Source: Mycolicibacterium confluentis (GTDB taxonomy: Bacteria; Actinomycetota; Actinomycetes; Mycobacteriales; Mycobacteriaceae). From it: a DNA stretch of 64,000 nt. Below, one piece after another: positions 45,208 through 54,219 of the stretch. The position numbers were made by a program, and so were the translations under genes. Every line of letters begins with the position of its first letter. Position 1 is the first letter of the stretch. The stretch is from assembly GCF_010729895.1 (NCBI RefSeq), contig NZ_AP022612.1, positions 2,542,001 through 2,606,000 of the forward strand, given 5' to 3'. The notes under the pieces are model-generated. The model saw only the letters and a program-made list of their open reading frames with translations. It did not search any database and was not told the origin of the DNA.

Positions 45208-45224
45208 TACTACAATCCGTAGTA
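45208..45224. promoter_or_regulatory. Inverted repeat overlapping a -10-like element upstream of cydA
   Basis: TACTAC at 45208-45213 and GTAGTA at 45219-45224 are exact reverse complements around AATCC. A TACAAT hexamer (45211-45216) resembling a -10 box lies inside the repeat, so a bound protein would block polymerase. The arms resemble BlaI/MecI/CopY-type half sites (TACTACA). It lies 31 bases upstream of the cydA start. There is no clear -35 match. Confidence 0.5.
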
Positions 45225-45255
45225 ATAAGAACCCGCAGCTCGGGAGTTGGTCCAC

Positions 45256-46755
45256 ATGGATGCATTGGACGTATCGCGGTGGCAGTTCGGTATCACCACC
45301 GTCTACCACTTCATCTTCGTACCGCTGACCATCGGACTGGCGCCGCTCATCGCGGTGATGCAGACGATCTGGCACGTCACTGGGCGACCCGAGTGGTACC
45401 GGCTGACACGGTTTTTCGGCAAGCTGTTCCTGATCAACTTCGCGATCGGCGTGGCGACCGGCATCGTGCAGGAGTTCCAGTTCGGAATGAACTGGAGCGA
45501 GTACTCACGGTTCGTGGGAGACATCTTCGGCGCACCGCTGGCCATGGAGGGCCTGGTCGCGTTCTTCTTCGAGTCCACCTTCATCGGCCTGTGGATCTTC
45601 GGGTGGACCCGACTGCCGCGGGCCGTGCACCTGGCCTGCATCTGGATCGTGGCGATCGCGGTCAACATGTCGGCGTTCTTCATCATCTCCGCCAACTCGT
45701 TCATGCAGCATCCTGTCGGCGCGCAGTTCAACCCGGAGACCGGCCGGGCCGAGTTGCAGAGCATCGTCGCGCTGTTCACCAACAACACCGCGATCTGGGC
45801 GTTCATGCACGCTGTGGCGGCCTCCTTCCTGACCGCCTCGGTCTTCGTGGCGTGTGTGTGCGCGTGGTGGATGGTGCGCAACAATCGCCGCCCACAGGCA
45901 CCTGAGGCGGAGTCGGACACTTCTCGCGCCGACACTTCTGGCGCCGACAACGCGCACATGTTCCGGCCCGCCACGATTCTGGGCTGCTGGGTGGCCCTGG
46001 TGGCCGCGGCCGGACTGTTCTGGACCGGCGACATCCAGGGCAAGCTCATGTTCGAGCAGCAGCCCATGAAGATGGCCTCCGCGGAGTCGTTGTGCCACAC
46101 CGAGACCGACCCGATGTTCTCGGTCCTCACCGTGGGAACCCACAACAACTGCGACAGCATCGTCCGCGTGCTCGAAGTGCCCTACGTACTGCCGTTCCTG
46201 GCCGAGAGCAAGTTCAGCGGAGTCACTCTGCAGGGCGTCGAGGACCTGCAGCTCGCCGCCGAGGAGAAGTTCGGCCCCGGCAACTACCGGCCCAACCTGT
46301 TCGTCACCTACTGGTCCTTCCGCGCGATGATCGGCTTCCTGGCGTTTCCGATGCTGTTCGCATTGACCGCGCTGTGGCTGACCCGGCGCGGACGCACCCC
46401 GCACCAGCGCTGGTTCTCCAACTTCGCGTTGGTCACCCTGCCGACCCCGTTCCTGGCCAGCACGGCCGGATGGGTGTTCACCGAGATGGGCCGCCAGCCA
46501 TGGGTCGTCGTACCCAATCCCACCGGCGATCAACTGATTCGGCTCACCGTGCAGGACGGCGTCTCCAACCACTCCGCGGGCATGGTGTGGGTCTCACTGA
46601 TCACCTTCACGCTGACCTATGCCGTGCTGGCCGTCATCTGGTTCGGGCTGCTGCGCCGCTACGTGGCCAAGGGACCGCAGGAACACGACTCCGAACCCGC
46701 GCCACCGACCCCACCCCGCGATGACGACGTGGCCCCACTGTCGTTCGCGTACTGA
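45256..46755 (+). CDS. cydA: Cytochrome bd quinol oxidase subunit I CydA
   Basis: A 499-residue nine-helix membrane protein carrying haems b558, b595 and d. It opens MDALDVSRWQFGITTVYHF (haem-ligand histidine region near 18). It has ESTFIGLWIFGW, FMQHPVG and the quinol-site/haem segment EMGRQPWVV. The Q-loop is of the short type. With CydB it oxidises menaquinol and reduces oxygen to water without pumping protons, an alternative to the bc1-aa3 supercomplex under low oxygen or inhibition. ATG 45256 is preceded by CGGGAG at 45241. It is the first gene of cydABDC. Confidence 0.96.
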   Translation: MDALDVSRWQFGITTVYHFIFVPLTIGLAPLIAVMQTIWHVTGRPEWYRLTRFFGKLFLINFAIGVATGIVQEFQFGMNWSEYSRFVGDIFGAPLAMEGLVAFFFESTFIGLWIFGWTRLPRAVHLACIWIVAIAVNMSAFFIISANSFMQHPVGAQFNPETGRAELQSIVALFTNNTAIWAFMHAVAASFLTASVFVACVCAWWMVRNNRRPQAPEAESDTSRADTSGADNAHMFRPATILGCWVALVAAAGLFWTGDIQGKLMFEQQPMKMASAESLCHTETDPMFSVLTVGTHNNCDSIVRVLEVPYVLPFLAESKFSGVTLQGVEDLQLAAEEKFGPGNYRPNLFVTYWSFRAMIGFLAFPMLFALTALWLTRRGRTPHQRWFSNFALVTLPTPFLASTAGWVFTEMGRQPWVVVPNPTGDQLIRLTVQDGVSNHSAGMVWVSLITFTLTYAVLAVIWFGLLRRYVAKGPQEHDSEPAPPTPPRDDDVAPLSFAY

Positions 46756-46769
46756 GGAGGTGATCTGAC

Positions 46770-47816
46770 ATGGGACTTCAGGAACTCTGGTTCATCATAG
46801 TCGCCGTGCTGTTCCTCGGGTTCTTCATACTCGAGGGCTTCGACTTCGGCGTCGGCATGCTGATGGCGCCACTGGGCGCCATGGCTGCGCCCGCGGATCG
46901 GGAGAATCACCGGCGCGCGGCGCTCAACACCATCGGCCCCGTGTGGGACGGCAACGAAGTCTGGCTGATCACGGCAGGCGGCGCCATGTTCGCAGCCTTC
47001 CCGGGCTGGTACGCGACGGTGTTCTCGGGGCTGTACCTGCCGCTGCTGGCGATCCTGTTCGCCATGATCCTGCGGATCGTCGCCATCGAGTGGCGCGGCA
47101 AGATCGATGACCCGATTTGGCGGAGGCGCGCCGACATCGGCATCGCCGTCGGGTCCTGGGTGCCGGCAATACTGTGGGGCGCAGCCTTTTCCATCCTGGT
47201 GCGGGGTCTGCCGGTCGGGCCCGACAAGCAGGTCGTGAACCTGGCGTTCACCGACGTGATCAACCCGTACACGCTGCTCGGCGGGTTGGCCACGTGTGGC
47301 GTGTTCCTGCTGCACGGCGCGGCGTTCCTGGCGCTGAAGACCGCGGGTGAGGTGCGCGACAACGCGCTGACGATCGCCCGCCGACTCACCATCCCGGTGG
47401 TGGTGATCGCGGCCGTGTTCGGCCTGTGGACCCAATTCGCCTACGGCAAGCCCGGTTCCTGGATTCTGCTCGGTCTCGCCGTCGTCTCGCTGCTGACCGC
47501 GGTGTTCCTGCTGCACCGGGGCACCCGCGACGGATGGGCTTTTGTCGCCACCACTGTCGTGGTCTTCGCGGTGGTCTCGATGCTCTTCGTCGACCTGTAC
47601 CCGTACCTGCTGCCCTCCACTCTGGACCCGGAGTGGAGCCTGACGATCTACAACGCGTCGTCGACGCCGTACACCCTCAAGGTCATGACATGGGCCGCCG
47701 CGATCTTCGCGCCGCTGGTGATGATCTACCAGGCGTGGACGTATTGGGTGTTCCGGCAACGCATCACCGCCGATCGCATCCCGGCGTCGATCGGGCTGTC
47801 GAGGCGCGTGTCCTGA
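46770..47816 (+). CDS. cydB: Cytochrome bd quinol oxidase subunit II CydB
   Basis: A 348-residue membrane subunit. Family marks include GFFILEGFDFGVGML, GPVWDGNEVWLITAGGAMFAAFP in part, and a late PYTLKVMTWAA region. It holds CydA in place and forms the pseudo-symmetric partner of the oxidase. It is 14 bases after cydA with a strong GAGGAGGTGA ribosome site (46754-46763). Its stop (TGA at 47814-47816) touches the likely start of cydD. Confidence 0.96.
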   Translation: MGLQELWFIIVAVLFLGFFILEGFDFGVGMLMAPLGAMAAPADRENHRRAALNTIGPVWDGNEVWLITAGGAMFAAFPGWYATVFSGLYLPLLAILFAMILRIVAIEWRGKIDDPIWRRRADIGIAVGSWVPAILWGAAFSILVRGLPVGPDKQVVNLAFTDVINPYTLLGGLATCGVFLLHGAAFLALKTAGEVRDNALTIARRLTIPVVVIAAVFGLWTQFAYGKPGSWILLGLAVVSLLTAVFLLHRGTRDGWAFVATTVVVFAVVSMLFVDLYPYLLPSTLDPEWSLTIYNASSTPYTLKVMTWAAAIFAPLVMIYQAWTYWVFRQRITADRIPASIGLSRRVS

Positions 47817-49480
47817 CCAGCTCGACGCGCACGTCGAAGGGGCCGCTGGATCCCCGCTTGACCCGCGCCTCCGCGTCGGTCCGCCGGTTCCTCCTCGCCA
47901 CGGTGTGCTGCGGTGTGGTGACGGCCGCAGCCACGATCGCCTCAGCTGTCGTCGTCGCACACCTTGTGGCGGCGGTCATCACCGATCCGGCGACCCGGAC
48001 TTTTGCGCGCTGGACGTCGACTCTGCTTCTGCTGGGCGGACTGTGGGCGCTGCGCACATCGGCGCAGTGGGCCCAGGCCCGGATCAGCCAGCGTGAGGCC
48101 AGCGGAGCGATCGCCGATCTGAGCACCCAGGTGCTCACCGCCGTCACATCGGCGTCGCCGCGTGCGCTGGCGGCGCAACGCGACGCCGCGGCGGCAGTCG
48201 TACTGCGGGGACTCGACGGTCTGCGACCGTACTTCACCTCCTACCTGCCCGCGTTGGTGCTGGCCGTGCTGCTCACGCCGGCGGCGGTCGCCGTCATCGC
48301 CGGCTACGACGTGGCCTCGGCAGGCATCGTTCTGGTCGCGCTGCCGCTGATCCCGCTGTTCATGGTGTTGATCGGCCTGGTGACCGCCGACCGCTCCGCC
48401 GCCGCACTGCAGGCCATGACCACACTGCAGGCCCGTGTGCTGGATCTCGTCGCGGGCATTCCCACGCTCCGTGCGCTGGGCCGGGCCGACGGACCCGAAC
48501 GCCGTATCGCGGATCTGAATGCGGCACATCGGCGTTCGGCGATGTCGACGCTGCGCATCGCGTTCATGTCGTCGCTGGTGCTGGAACTGCTCGCGACCCT
48601 CGGTGTCGCCCTGGTGGCGGTCAGCGTCGGACTGCGGTTGGTCTACGGCGGAATGACCCTGGCCGACGGGTTGACCGCGCTCCTGCTGGCCCCGGAGGTG
48701 TTCTGGCCGCTGCGCCGCGTCGGCGTGGCCTTTCACGCGGCTCAGGACGGTAAGGCCGCCGCCGACAAGGCATTTGAGCTCATCGGCACGACAGCGCAGC
48801 GCCCGGCCCACGGTACGCGGACGGTGTGTGCCGCCGGCAGCCCACTGACGTTAGAGCACCTGAGCGTCGTCGACCGGGACGGCGCTCGGCCGGATGATCT
48901 GACGGCGACGATCACACCGGGTCGAGTCACGGTGCTCACCGGCCCCAACGGCGCCGGGAAGTCCACAACGCTGCAGGTGATCGCGGGGCTGACGCCGCCC
49001 ACCTCGGGTCGGGTCATCGTCGAGGGGGTGGACGTGGCCGACCTGGATCCGCGGGCGTGGTGGGCGCAGCTGTCCTGGTTGGCACAGCGGCCTGTACTGG
49101 TGCCCGGCACCGTCGCGGAGAACCTACAGTTGTTCGGCCCTGTCCCCCGCCTCGACGAGGCCTGCACCGCAGCGGGTTTCGACGAGGTGTTGGCCGACCT
49201 CCCCCTCGGCACCGCCACAGTGCTCGGCCGCGGCGGCGTCGGCCTGTCCCTGGGGCAGCGGCAGCGCCTCGGCCTGGCCCGCACGCTCGGCTCATCCGCG
49301 CCGGTCCTGCTGTTCGATGAGCCCACCGCACACCTCGACCCGGACACCGAGGCCCGTGTGCTGGCGGCGATCTCCGAGCGCGCGCATCGCGGGGACACCG
49401 TCGTGATCGTGGGTCATCGGCATTCGGTGCTCGCGATCGCCGACGACATCGTGGAAGTCAGTGGCCGTGTTGCGGTCTGA
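47813..49480 (+). CDS. cydD: Thiol reductant ABC exporter subunit CydD
   Basis: About 555 residues, an ABC half-transporter with six membrane helices (about 25-300) and a C-terminal ATPase. Walker A is GPNGAGKST, signature LSLGQRQR, and Walker B VLLFDEPTAHLD. CydDC exports cysteine/glutathione-type thiols or haem-related cargo and is needed for assembly of cytochrome bd. The start is uncertain: no ATG or GTG exists near the cydB stop. A CTG at 47813 overlaps that stop and has GAGG 8 bases before; a TTG at 47858 is the next choice but lacks a ribosome site. A longer upstream frame lies inside cydB. Confidence 0.92.
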   Translation: MTSSTRTSKGPLDPRLTRASASVRRFLLATVCCGVVTAAATIASAVVVAHLVAAVITDPATRTFARWTSTLLLLGGLWALRTSAQWAQARISQREASGAIADLSTQVLTAVTSASPRALAAQRDAAAAVVLRGLDGLRPYFTSYLPALVLAVLLTPAAVAVIAGYDVASAGIVLVALPLIPLFMVLIGLVTADRSAAALQAMTTLQARVLDLVAGIPTLRALGRADGPERRIADLNAAHRRSAMSTLRIAFMSSLVLELLATLGVALVAVSVGLRLVYGGMTLADGLTALLLAPEVFWPLRRVGVAFHAAQDGKAAADKAFELIGTTAQRPAHGTRTVCAAGSPLTLEHLSVVDRDGARPDDLTATITPGRVTVLTGPNGAGKSTTLQVIAGLTPPTSGRVIVEGVDVADLDPRAWWAQLSWLAQRPVLVPGTVAENLQLFGPVPRLDEACTAAGFDEVLADLPLGTATVLGRGGVGLSLGQRQRLGLARTLGSSAPVLLFDEPTAHLDPDTEARVLAAISERAHRGDTVVIVGHRHSVLAIADDIVEVSGRVAV

Positions 49481-51176
49481 CCCCCTGGTGCAGGGACTGC
49501 GGCTGTTGCGCCCTCGGATGCCGCGTCTGGCCCTCGCCGTCCTCTGCGGGGTGCTGTCGCTGGGCAGTGCGCTGGCGCTGGCCGCCGTGTCGGCCTGGCT
49601 GATCACCCGGGCTTGGCAGATGCCGCCCATCCTCGACCTGTCGGTGGCCGTGGTCGCCGTGCGGACGTTCGGCATCTCCCGCGGCGTGCTGAGCTACTGT
49701 GAGCGCCTCGCATCGCACGACACGGCCCTGCGCGCAGCGGGTTCGGCCCGCGTGCAGATCTACCGGCGACTGGCCCGAGGCCCGGTCGAAGTCCCCGCCA
49801 CCCTGTCAGAAGGTGATCTGGTGGGCCGGGTCGGCCACGACGTCGACGAACTCTCCGATGCGCTGGTCCGGGCGGTCCTGCCGATCACCGTGGCCGCGGT
49901 TCTGTCGGTGGCCGCGGTGGTGGTCCTTGCGTTGATCTCACCGGCGGCAGGTCTGGTGCTCGCGGTCTGCCTGGCGGTGTCCGGGGTGCTCGCACCGTGG
50001 TTGTCCGCGCGCGGTGCGGCAGCGCAGGAGCACACCGCCCGCGGCCACCACGCGGATCGCGACATCACGGCGATGACCATCCTGGACCACGCACCGGAAC
50101 TCCGGGTCAGTGGCCAGCTCCCTCGGCTCATCGTCGAAGCCGCCGAGAGCCAGCGGAATTGGGGCCACGCGCTGGACCGTGCCGCACGCCCCGCGGCGAT
50201 CGGTGCGGCCATCCCCACGGCCGCGATGGGCGTCAGCCTGCTCGGTGCCGTGGTGATCGGCATCGAGATGTCGACGACGCTGGCGCCCACCACTCTGGCA
50301 ATCCTGATGCTGCTGCCGCTGTCGTCGTTCGAGGCCGTGACGGCGCTCCCGGCAGCGGCCGTGCAGCTGACCCGGTCACGCATCGCCGCGCGCCGCCTGC
50401 TGGTCCTCACCCCGTCCGAGGCCTCTGACGTCGACGACACGCAATTTATCGCCCCCACAGCGGATCTGACATTGACCGCGCAGGCGACTGCCGGGCATTC
50501 CGGCGGAGGGCACACCGTCGACGTCGACCTCGTGTTGCGGCCCGGTGACCGGATGACCGTGCTGGGGCCCAGCGGATGCGGGAAGACCACGGTGTTGATG
50601 ACACTGGCCGGGCTGCTCGCACCACGTTCGGGACGTGTCGACATCGGTGGCATACCGCTGGATCGGCTTGCCGAGGACGAACTTCGCGCCCACGTGGTGT
50701 TCTTCGCCGAGGATGCGCACGTCTTCGCCACCACCGTTCGCGACAACCTGCTCGTCGTCCGCGGTGACTGCACCGACACCGAACTTCTTGCGGCCCTGGA
50801 TCGGGTGGGGCTGCGGGACTGGCTGAGCCGCCTGCCGGACGGGCTGTCGACCGTGCTGACGGGCGGTCCCGAGGCGCTGTCGGCGGGGCAGCGCAGGCGC
50901 CTGCTTCTGGCGCGAGTGCTGTTGTCGACCGCGCCGATCGTGCTGCTCGACGAACCGACCGAGCATCTCGACGCAGCCGCTTCCGACTCACTGCTGCGGG
51001 CCCTGCTGTCGGGCGATCTGATCGGCGAACACCGGACGGTGGTGGTGGCCACGCACCATCTCCCCAGCGACATCGGCACCGTGTGTCTGAGGCTGCAAAG
51101 CGGCTCTGGACGCCCGGCGACGGGTACCCTGGCTGGCGGTCCAGCAAGTCGAACCGACGGGGAGCGCAACTCATGA
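49461..51176 (+). CDS. cydC: Thiol reductant ABC exporter subunit CydC
   Basis: A 571-residue partner of CydD with six membrane helices (about 15-305) and an ATPase domain: Walker A GPSGCGKTT, signature LSAGQRRR (variant, with Ala for Gly), Walker B IVLLDEPTEHLD. The GTG at 49461 lies 20 bases inside the end of cydD, and its stop overlaps the next gene by 4 bases (ATGA at 51173-51176), so translation is coupled through the set. A heterodimer with CydD is expected. Confidence 0.94.
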   Translation: MAVLRSDPLVQGLRLLRPRMPRLALAVLCGVLSLGSALALAAVSAWLITRAWQMPPILDLSVAVVAVRTFGISRGVLSYCERLASHDTALRAAGSARVQIYRRLARGPVEVPATLSEGDLVGRVGHDVDELSDALVRAVLPITVAAVLSVAAVVVLALISPAAGLVLAVCLAVSGVLAPWLSARGAAAQEHTARGHHADRDITAMTILDHAPELRVSGQLPRLIVEAAESQRNWGHALDRAARPAAIGAAIPTAAMGVSLLGAVVIGIEMSTTLAPTTLAILMLLPLSSFEAVTALPAAAVQLTRSRIAARRLLVLTPSEASDVDDTQFIAPTADLTLTAQATAGHSGGGHTVDVDLVLRPGDRMTVLGPSGCGKTTVLMTLAGLLAPRSGRVDIGGIPLDRLAEDELRAHVVFFAEDAHVFATTVRDNLLVVRGDCTDTELLAALDRVGLRDWLSRLPDGLSTVLTGGPEALSAGQRRRLLLARVLLSTAPIVLLDEPTEHLDAAASDSLLRALLSGDLIGEHRTVVVATHHLPSDIGTVCLRLQSGSGRPATGTLAGGPASRTDGERNS

Positions 51177-51751
51177 CTCAGCCACCGGGGTCGGACTCGC
51201 CCGACTCCTCGCCCGATTCCGGCTATCCGCCGCCCCCGCCTCCGCCGCCGGGCGGCTATCCCCCGCCGCCGGGCGGCTATCCCCCGCCACCACCGGGCTA
51301 TGCCCCTGGGTATCCGCCGGCTCCGCCGCAGCCCTACTCGGGGTATGGGCCGTCGCCGACGGGCATGAAGAACGGTCTGGGACTCGCGGCGCTCGTGGTC
51401 GGCCTGATCTCGCTGCCCGCATCCCTGACGATCCTCGGTGGCATCATCCTGGGCATCACCGCGATCATCCTCGGTGTCGTGGCGCGCGGTCGCGTCCGCA
51501 GGGGTGAGGCCGACAACGGCGGTGTGGCGCTGTCCGGAATCGTGTTGGGCGCGTTGGGCACCCTGTTGAGCATCGTCGTGATCGTGGTCGCGGTGGTGGC
51601 GGGCAACTGGTTCCTGGACATCGGCGGCCGAGACTTCGTCGACTGCATGCGCGACGCGGGCAACGACGCGGCGGCACAGGCACAGTGCGAGGACGAGTTC
51701 CGCGGCAAGATCGAGAACAACCTCAGCGTCACTCTCACCCCGACCCGCTGA
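51173..51751 (+). CDS. DUF4190 membrane protein with Pro-rich N-terminus
   Basis: A 192-residue protein. A low-complexity cytoplasmic part (about 5-62) is made of GGYPPPP-type repeats, followed by two hydrophobic helices (about 68-98 and 118-145) of a DUF4190 domain and a small extracytoplasmic tail with two cysteines (VDCMRDA, QAQCEDE). Its function is unknown. It is coupled to cydC by an ATGA overlap, which is suggestive of a role with the bd oxidase or its assembly. Convergent with tesB; 48 bases lie between the stops. Confidence 0.85.
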   Translation: MTQPPGSDSPDSSPDSGYPPPPPPPPGGYPPPPGGYPPPPPGYAPGYPPAPPQPYSGYGPSPTGMKNGLGLAALVVGLISLPASLTILGGIILGITAIILGVVARGRVRRGEADNGGVALSGIVLGALGTLLSIVVIVVAVVAGNWFLDIGGRDFVDCMRDAGNDAAAQAQCEDEFRGKIENNLSVTLTPTR

Positions 51752-51772
51752 CCGCCACCGCGATCCATCCCA

Positions 51773-51790
51773 GATGCGCTGTGCCGCATC
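51773..51790. terminator. Short hairpin between convergent DUF4190 gene and tesB
   Basis: GATGCG at 51773-51778 pairs with CGCATC at 51785-51790 around a 6-base loop, in the 48-base space between two convergent genes. The stem is short and there is no U-run, so terminator function is only possible. Confidence 0.35.
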
Positions 51791-51799
51791 GGGTTGCGA

Positions 51800-52693
51800 T
51801 CAGCGGTCGCGGCTCGGGAAGTGCTTGACGATGCCCTCCTGCACCACCGTGGCCACCACGTGGCCGTCCTCGTTGAAGAAGTGCCCGGTGCCCAGGCCCC
51901 GCGACTCCGCGGCGACGGGTGAGGTCGTGGAGTACAGAACCCATTCGTCGAACCGGAACGGCCGGTGGAACCACACCGAATGGTTCATCGTGACCGCGAA
52001 GATCCGGTCATGGCCCCAGGACAGGCCGTGCGTGGTGATGATCGAGTCCAGCACCGTGGTGTCCGAGGAGTAGACGAGCGCGGCCTGATGCAGCACCGGG
52101 TCGTCGGGCATCGGCCCCTCGGTCTTCATCCACACGCGGTTGTGGGGCAGCTTGGCGCCCTTGTCGCGCATGATCCAGGCGGGGTCATTGGTGTAGCGCC
52201 ATTCGATGGGCCGTGACGCGTTGACGAACAGCGGCACCGTCTCCTCGTACCCGGCGAGCAGGTCGTCGATCTTGGGCAGCCATTCGGGGCCTGTGACGTC
52301 GGGCATCTCCACGTTGTGCTCGAGGCCGCGGCCGCCGGACAGATACGAGATCAGCGCAGTGCCCAGCAGAGCCCCGTTCTGGGTCACGTCCACCCGACGG
52401 TTGGCGAACCGGCGTTCGTCCCGGAGGTGGACCACTGAGAACTCGAGGTCCTGTTCCGGGTCGCCGCCCGCGATGTAATGCGCCGACAGCGCACTGGGCG
52501 GCAGGTTGGCCGGCACGGTCCGACTGCCCGCCACGAAGGCCTGCGCCATCATCTGTCCGCCGAATGTGCGGACCGGATTCTTCGTCGGGTGTGAACCGAA
52601 GAAGGTCTCGACGCCGGGCGCCGACGAGTCCGCTCTCCGGAGATCGAGTACTGCCAGCAGTTCTTCGAAGTCGCTGCTGGCCTGCGTCGTCAT
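51800..52693 (-). CDS. tesB: Acyl-CoA thioesterase II TesB
   Basis: A 297-residue double hot-dog thioesterase releasing fatty acids from acyl-CoA. Both halves are present: the N-terminal THPTKNPVRTFGGQMMAQAF-like stretch (here HPTKNPVRTFGGQMMAQAF) and a C-terminal part with YSSDTTVLDSIITTHG, whose Asp, with Thr and Gln, forms the catalytic set, and NHSVWFHRPF. It lies 30 bases downstream of pykA on the same strand, as in the Rv1617-Rv1618 region of M. tuberculosis. Confidence 0.93.
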   Translation of the reverse strand: MTTQASSDFEELLAVLDLRRADSSAPGVETFFGSHPTKNPVRTFGGQMMAQAFVAGSRTVPANLPPSALSAHYIAGGDPEQDLEFSVVHLRDERRFANRRVDVTQNGALLGTALISYLSGGRGLEHNVEMPDVTGPEWLPKIDDLLAGYEETVPLFVNASRPIEWRYTNDPAWIMRDKGAKLPHNRVWMKTEGPMPDDPVLHQAALVYSSDTTVLDSIITTHGLSWGHDRIFAVTMNHSVWFHRPFRFDEWVLYSTTSPVAAESRGLGTGHFFNEDGHVVATVVQEGIVKHFPSRDR

Positions 52694-52723
52694 CTGGGGA
52701 CAGTCTCCTGGTGGCGCGAGTTG

Positions 52724-54142
52724 CTAGTGGTCGTCCTCGCCGATCCGGTGCACATGGATCAGGTTGGTCGAGCCTACTGTGCCCGGCGGTGCGCCCGCGA
52801 CGATGACCACCAGATCGCCGCGCTTGTAGCGGCCGAGGTTCAGCAGGGACTTGTCCACCTGCCGGATCATGTCGTCGGTGGTCTTCATGGTCGGGACGAT
52901 GAAGGTCTCGGTGCCCCACGTCAGTGCAAGCTGGCTGCGCACCTCCGGCAGGGCCGTGAAGGCCAGCAATGGAAGGTGCGTGTGCAGGCGGGCCAACCGA
53001 CGCACGGTGTCACCGGACTGAGTGAACGCCACCAGTGCCTTGGCATCCAGGCGCTCGCCGATATCCCTTGCGGCATAGGAGATCACGCCGCGCTTGGTGC
53101 GCGGAACGTGCGTCAGAGGCGGCGCGGCGATCGAGTTGTCCTCGACGGCCTTGATGATCCGGGCCATCGTGCGGACCGCCTCGAGCGGATGCTTGCCCAC
53201 CGAGGTCTCCCCCGACAGCATCACGGCGTCGGTGCCGTCGAGCACCGCGTTGGCGACGTCGGAGGCCTCGGCCCGGGTGGGGCGGGAGTTCTCGATCATC
53301 GAGTCGAGCATCTGCGTGGCCACGATGACGGGCTTGGCGTTCTCTCGGGCCATCTGAATGGCGCGCTTCTGCACCAACGGCACCTCTTCGAGGGGCAACT
53401 CGACGCCCAGGTCACCGCGGGCGACCATGACGGCGTCGAACGCCAGCACGATGGCCTCGAGGTTGTCGATGGCCTCGGGCTTCTCGAGCTTGGCGATCAC
53501 CGGGACCCGGCGGCCCACGCGATCCATGACCTCGTGGACGAGTTCGACGTCGGCCGGAGACCGGACGAACGACAGCGCCACCAGGTCGACGCCCAGGTGC
53601 AGCGCGAACTCGAGGTCTGCGATGTCCTTCTCAGACAGTGCAGGCACCGACACGCTCATACCGGGCAGCGACAGACCCTTGTTGTTGCTGACCGGGCCGC
53701 CCTCGGTGACGGTGCACACGACGTCGGGTCCGTCGACGTGCTCGACGACCAGCGCCACCTTGCCGTCGTCGACCAGCAGACGATCCCCCGGCTGCGCGTC
53801 TTCGGCCAACTGCTTGTAGGTGGTCGAGACCCGGTCGTGGGTGCCTGGGCAATCCTCGACCGTGATGCGCACGGTGTCGCCGGTCTCCCACACCGTCGGG
53901 CCGTCGGCGAACCGGCCGAGCCGGATCTTGGGACCCTGCAGGTCGGCGAGGATGCCCACGGCGTGGTTGGTGGCGTCGGAGGCACGGCGCACGCGCTCAT
54001 AGGCCTCTTTGTGGTCAGCATGGTCGCCGTGGCTGAAGTTCATCCGGGCGACGTCCATCCCCGCGTCGACGAGCGCACGCATCTTCTCGTCAGTCCCGGT
54101 AGCGGGGCCCAATGTGCATACGATCTTGGCGCGTCTGGTCAC
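52724..54142 (-). CDS. pykA: Pyruvate kinase
   Basis: A 472-residue glycolytic enzyme turning phosphoenolpyruvate and ADP into pyruvate and ATP. Markers are RAKIVCTLGPATG, MNFSHGDHADH, the catalytic lysine in VIAKLEKPEAIDN, MVARGDLGVEL and MLSGETSVGK. It is standard length with a regulatory C-domain that can bind sugar phosphate/AMP in mycobacteria. The start is GTG at 54142. It lies 77 bases after gltD on the same strand, with 30 bases to tesB. Confidence 0.96.
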   Translation of the reverse strand: MTRRAKIVCTLGPATGTDEKMRALVDAGMDVARMNFSHGDHADHKEAYERVRRASDATNHAVGILADLQGPKIRLGRFADGPTVWETGDTVRITVEDCPGTHDRVSTTYKQLAEDAQPGDRLLVDDGKVALVVEHVDGPDVVCTVTEGGPVSNNKGLSLPGMSVSVPALSEKDIADLEFALHLGVDLVALSFVRSPADVELVHEVMDRVGRRVPVIAKLEKPEAIDNLEAIVLAFDAVMVARGDLGVELPLEEVPLVQKRAIQMARENAKPVIVATQMLDSMIENSRPTRAEASDVANAVLDGTDAVMLSGETSVGKHPLEAVRTMARIIKAVEDNSIAAPPLTHVPRTKRGVISYAARDIGERLDAKALVAFTQSGDTVRRLARLHTHLPLLAFTALPEVRSQLALTWGTETFIVPTMKTTDDMIRQVDKSLLNLGRYKRGDLVVIVAGAPPGTVGSTNLIHVHRIGEDDH

Positions 54143-54219
54143 GACGAGCCAGCATAGTCGCAGTCAGAGGCCATCTCGACCGATACAGATCGCGGGGCCG
54201 AATTTCGCCTGGCCGACAC

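Noticed and set aside
45163..45255. Crp site (TGTGA-n6-TCACA) upstream of cydA
   Set aside because: I looked for both half sites on either strand in the intergenic space and saw none; the site could lie farther up in the HdeD-like gene.
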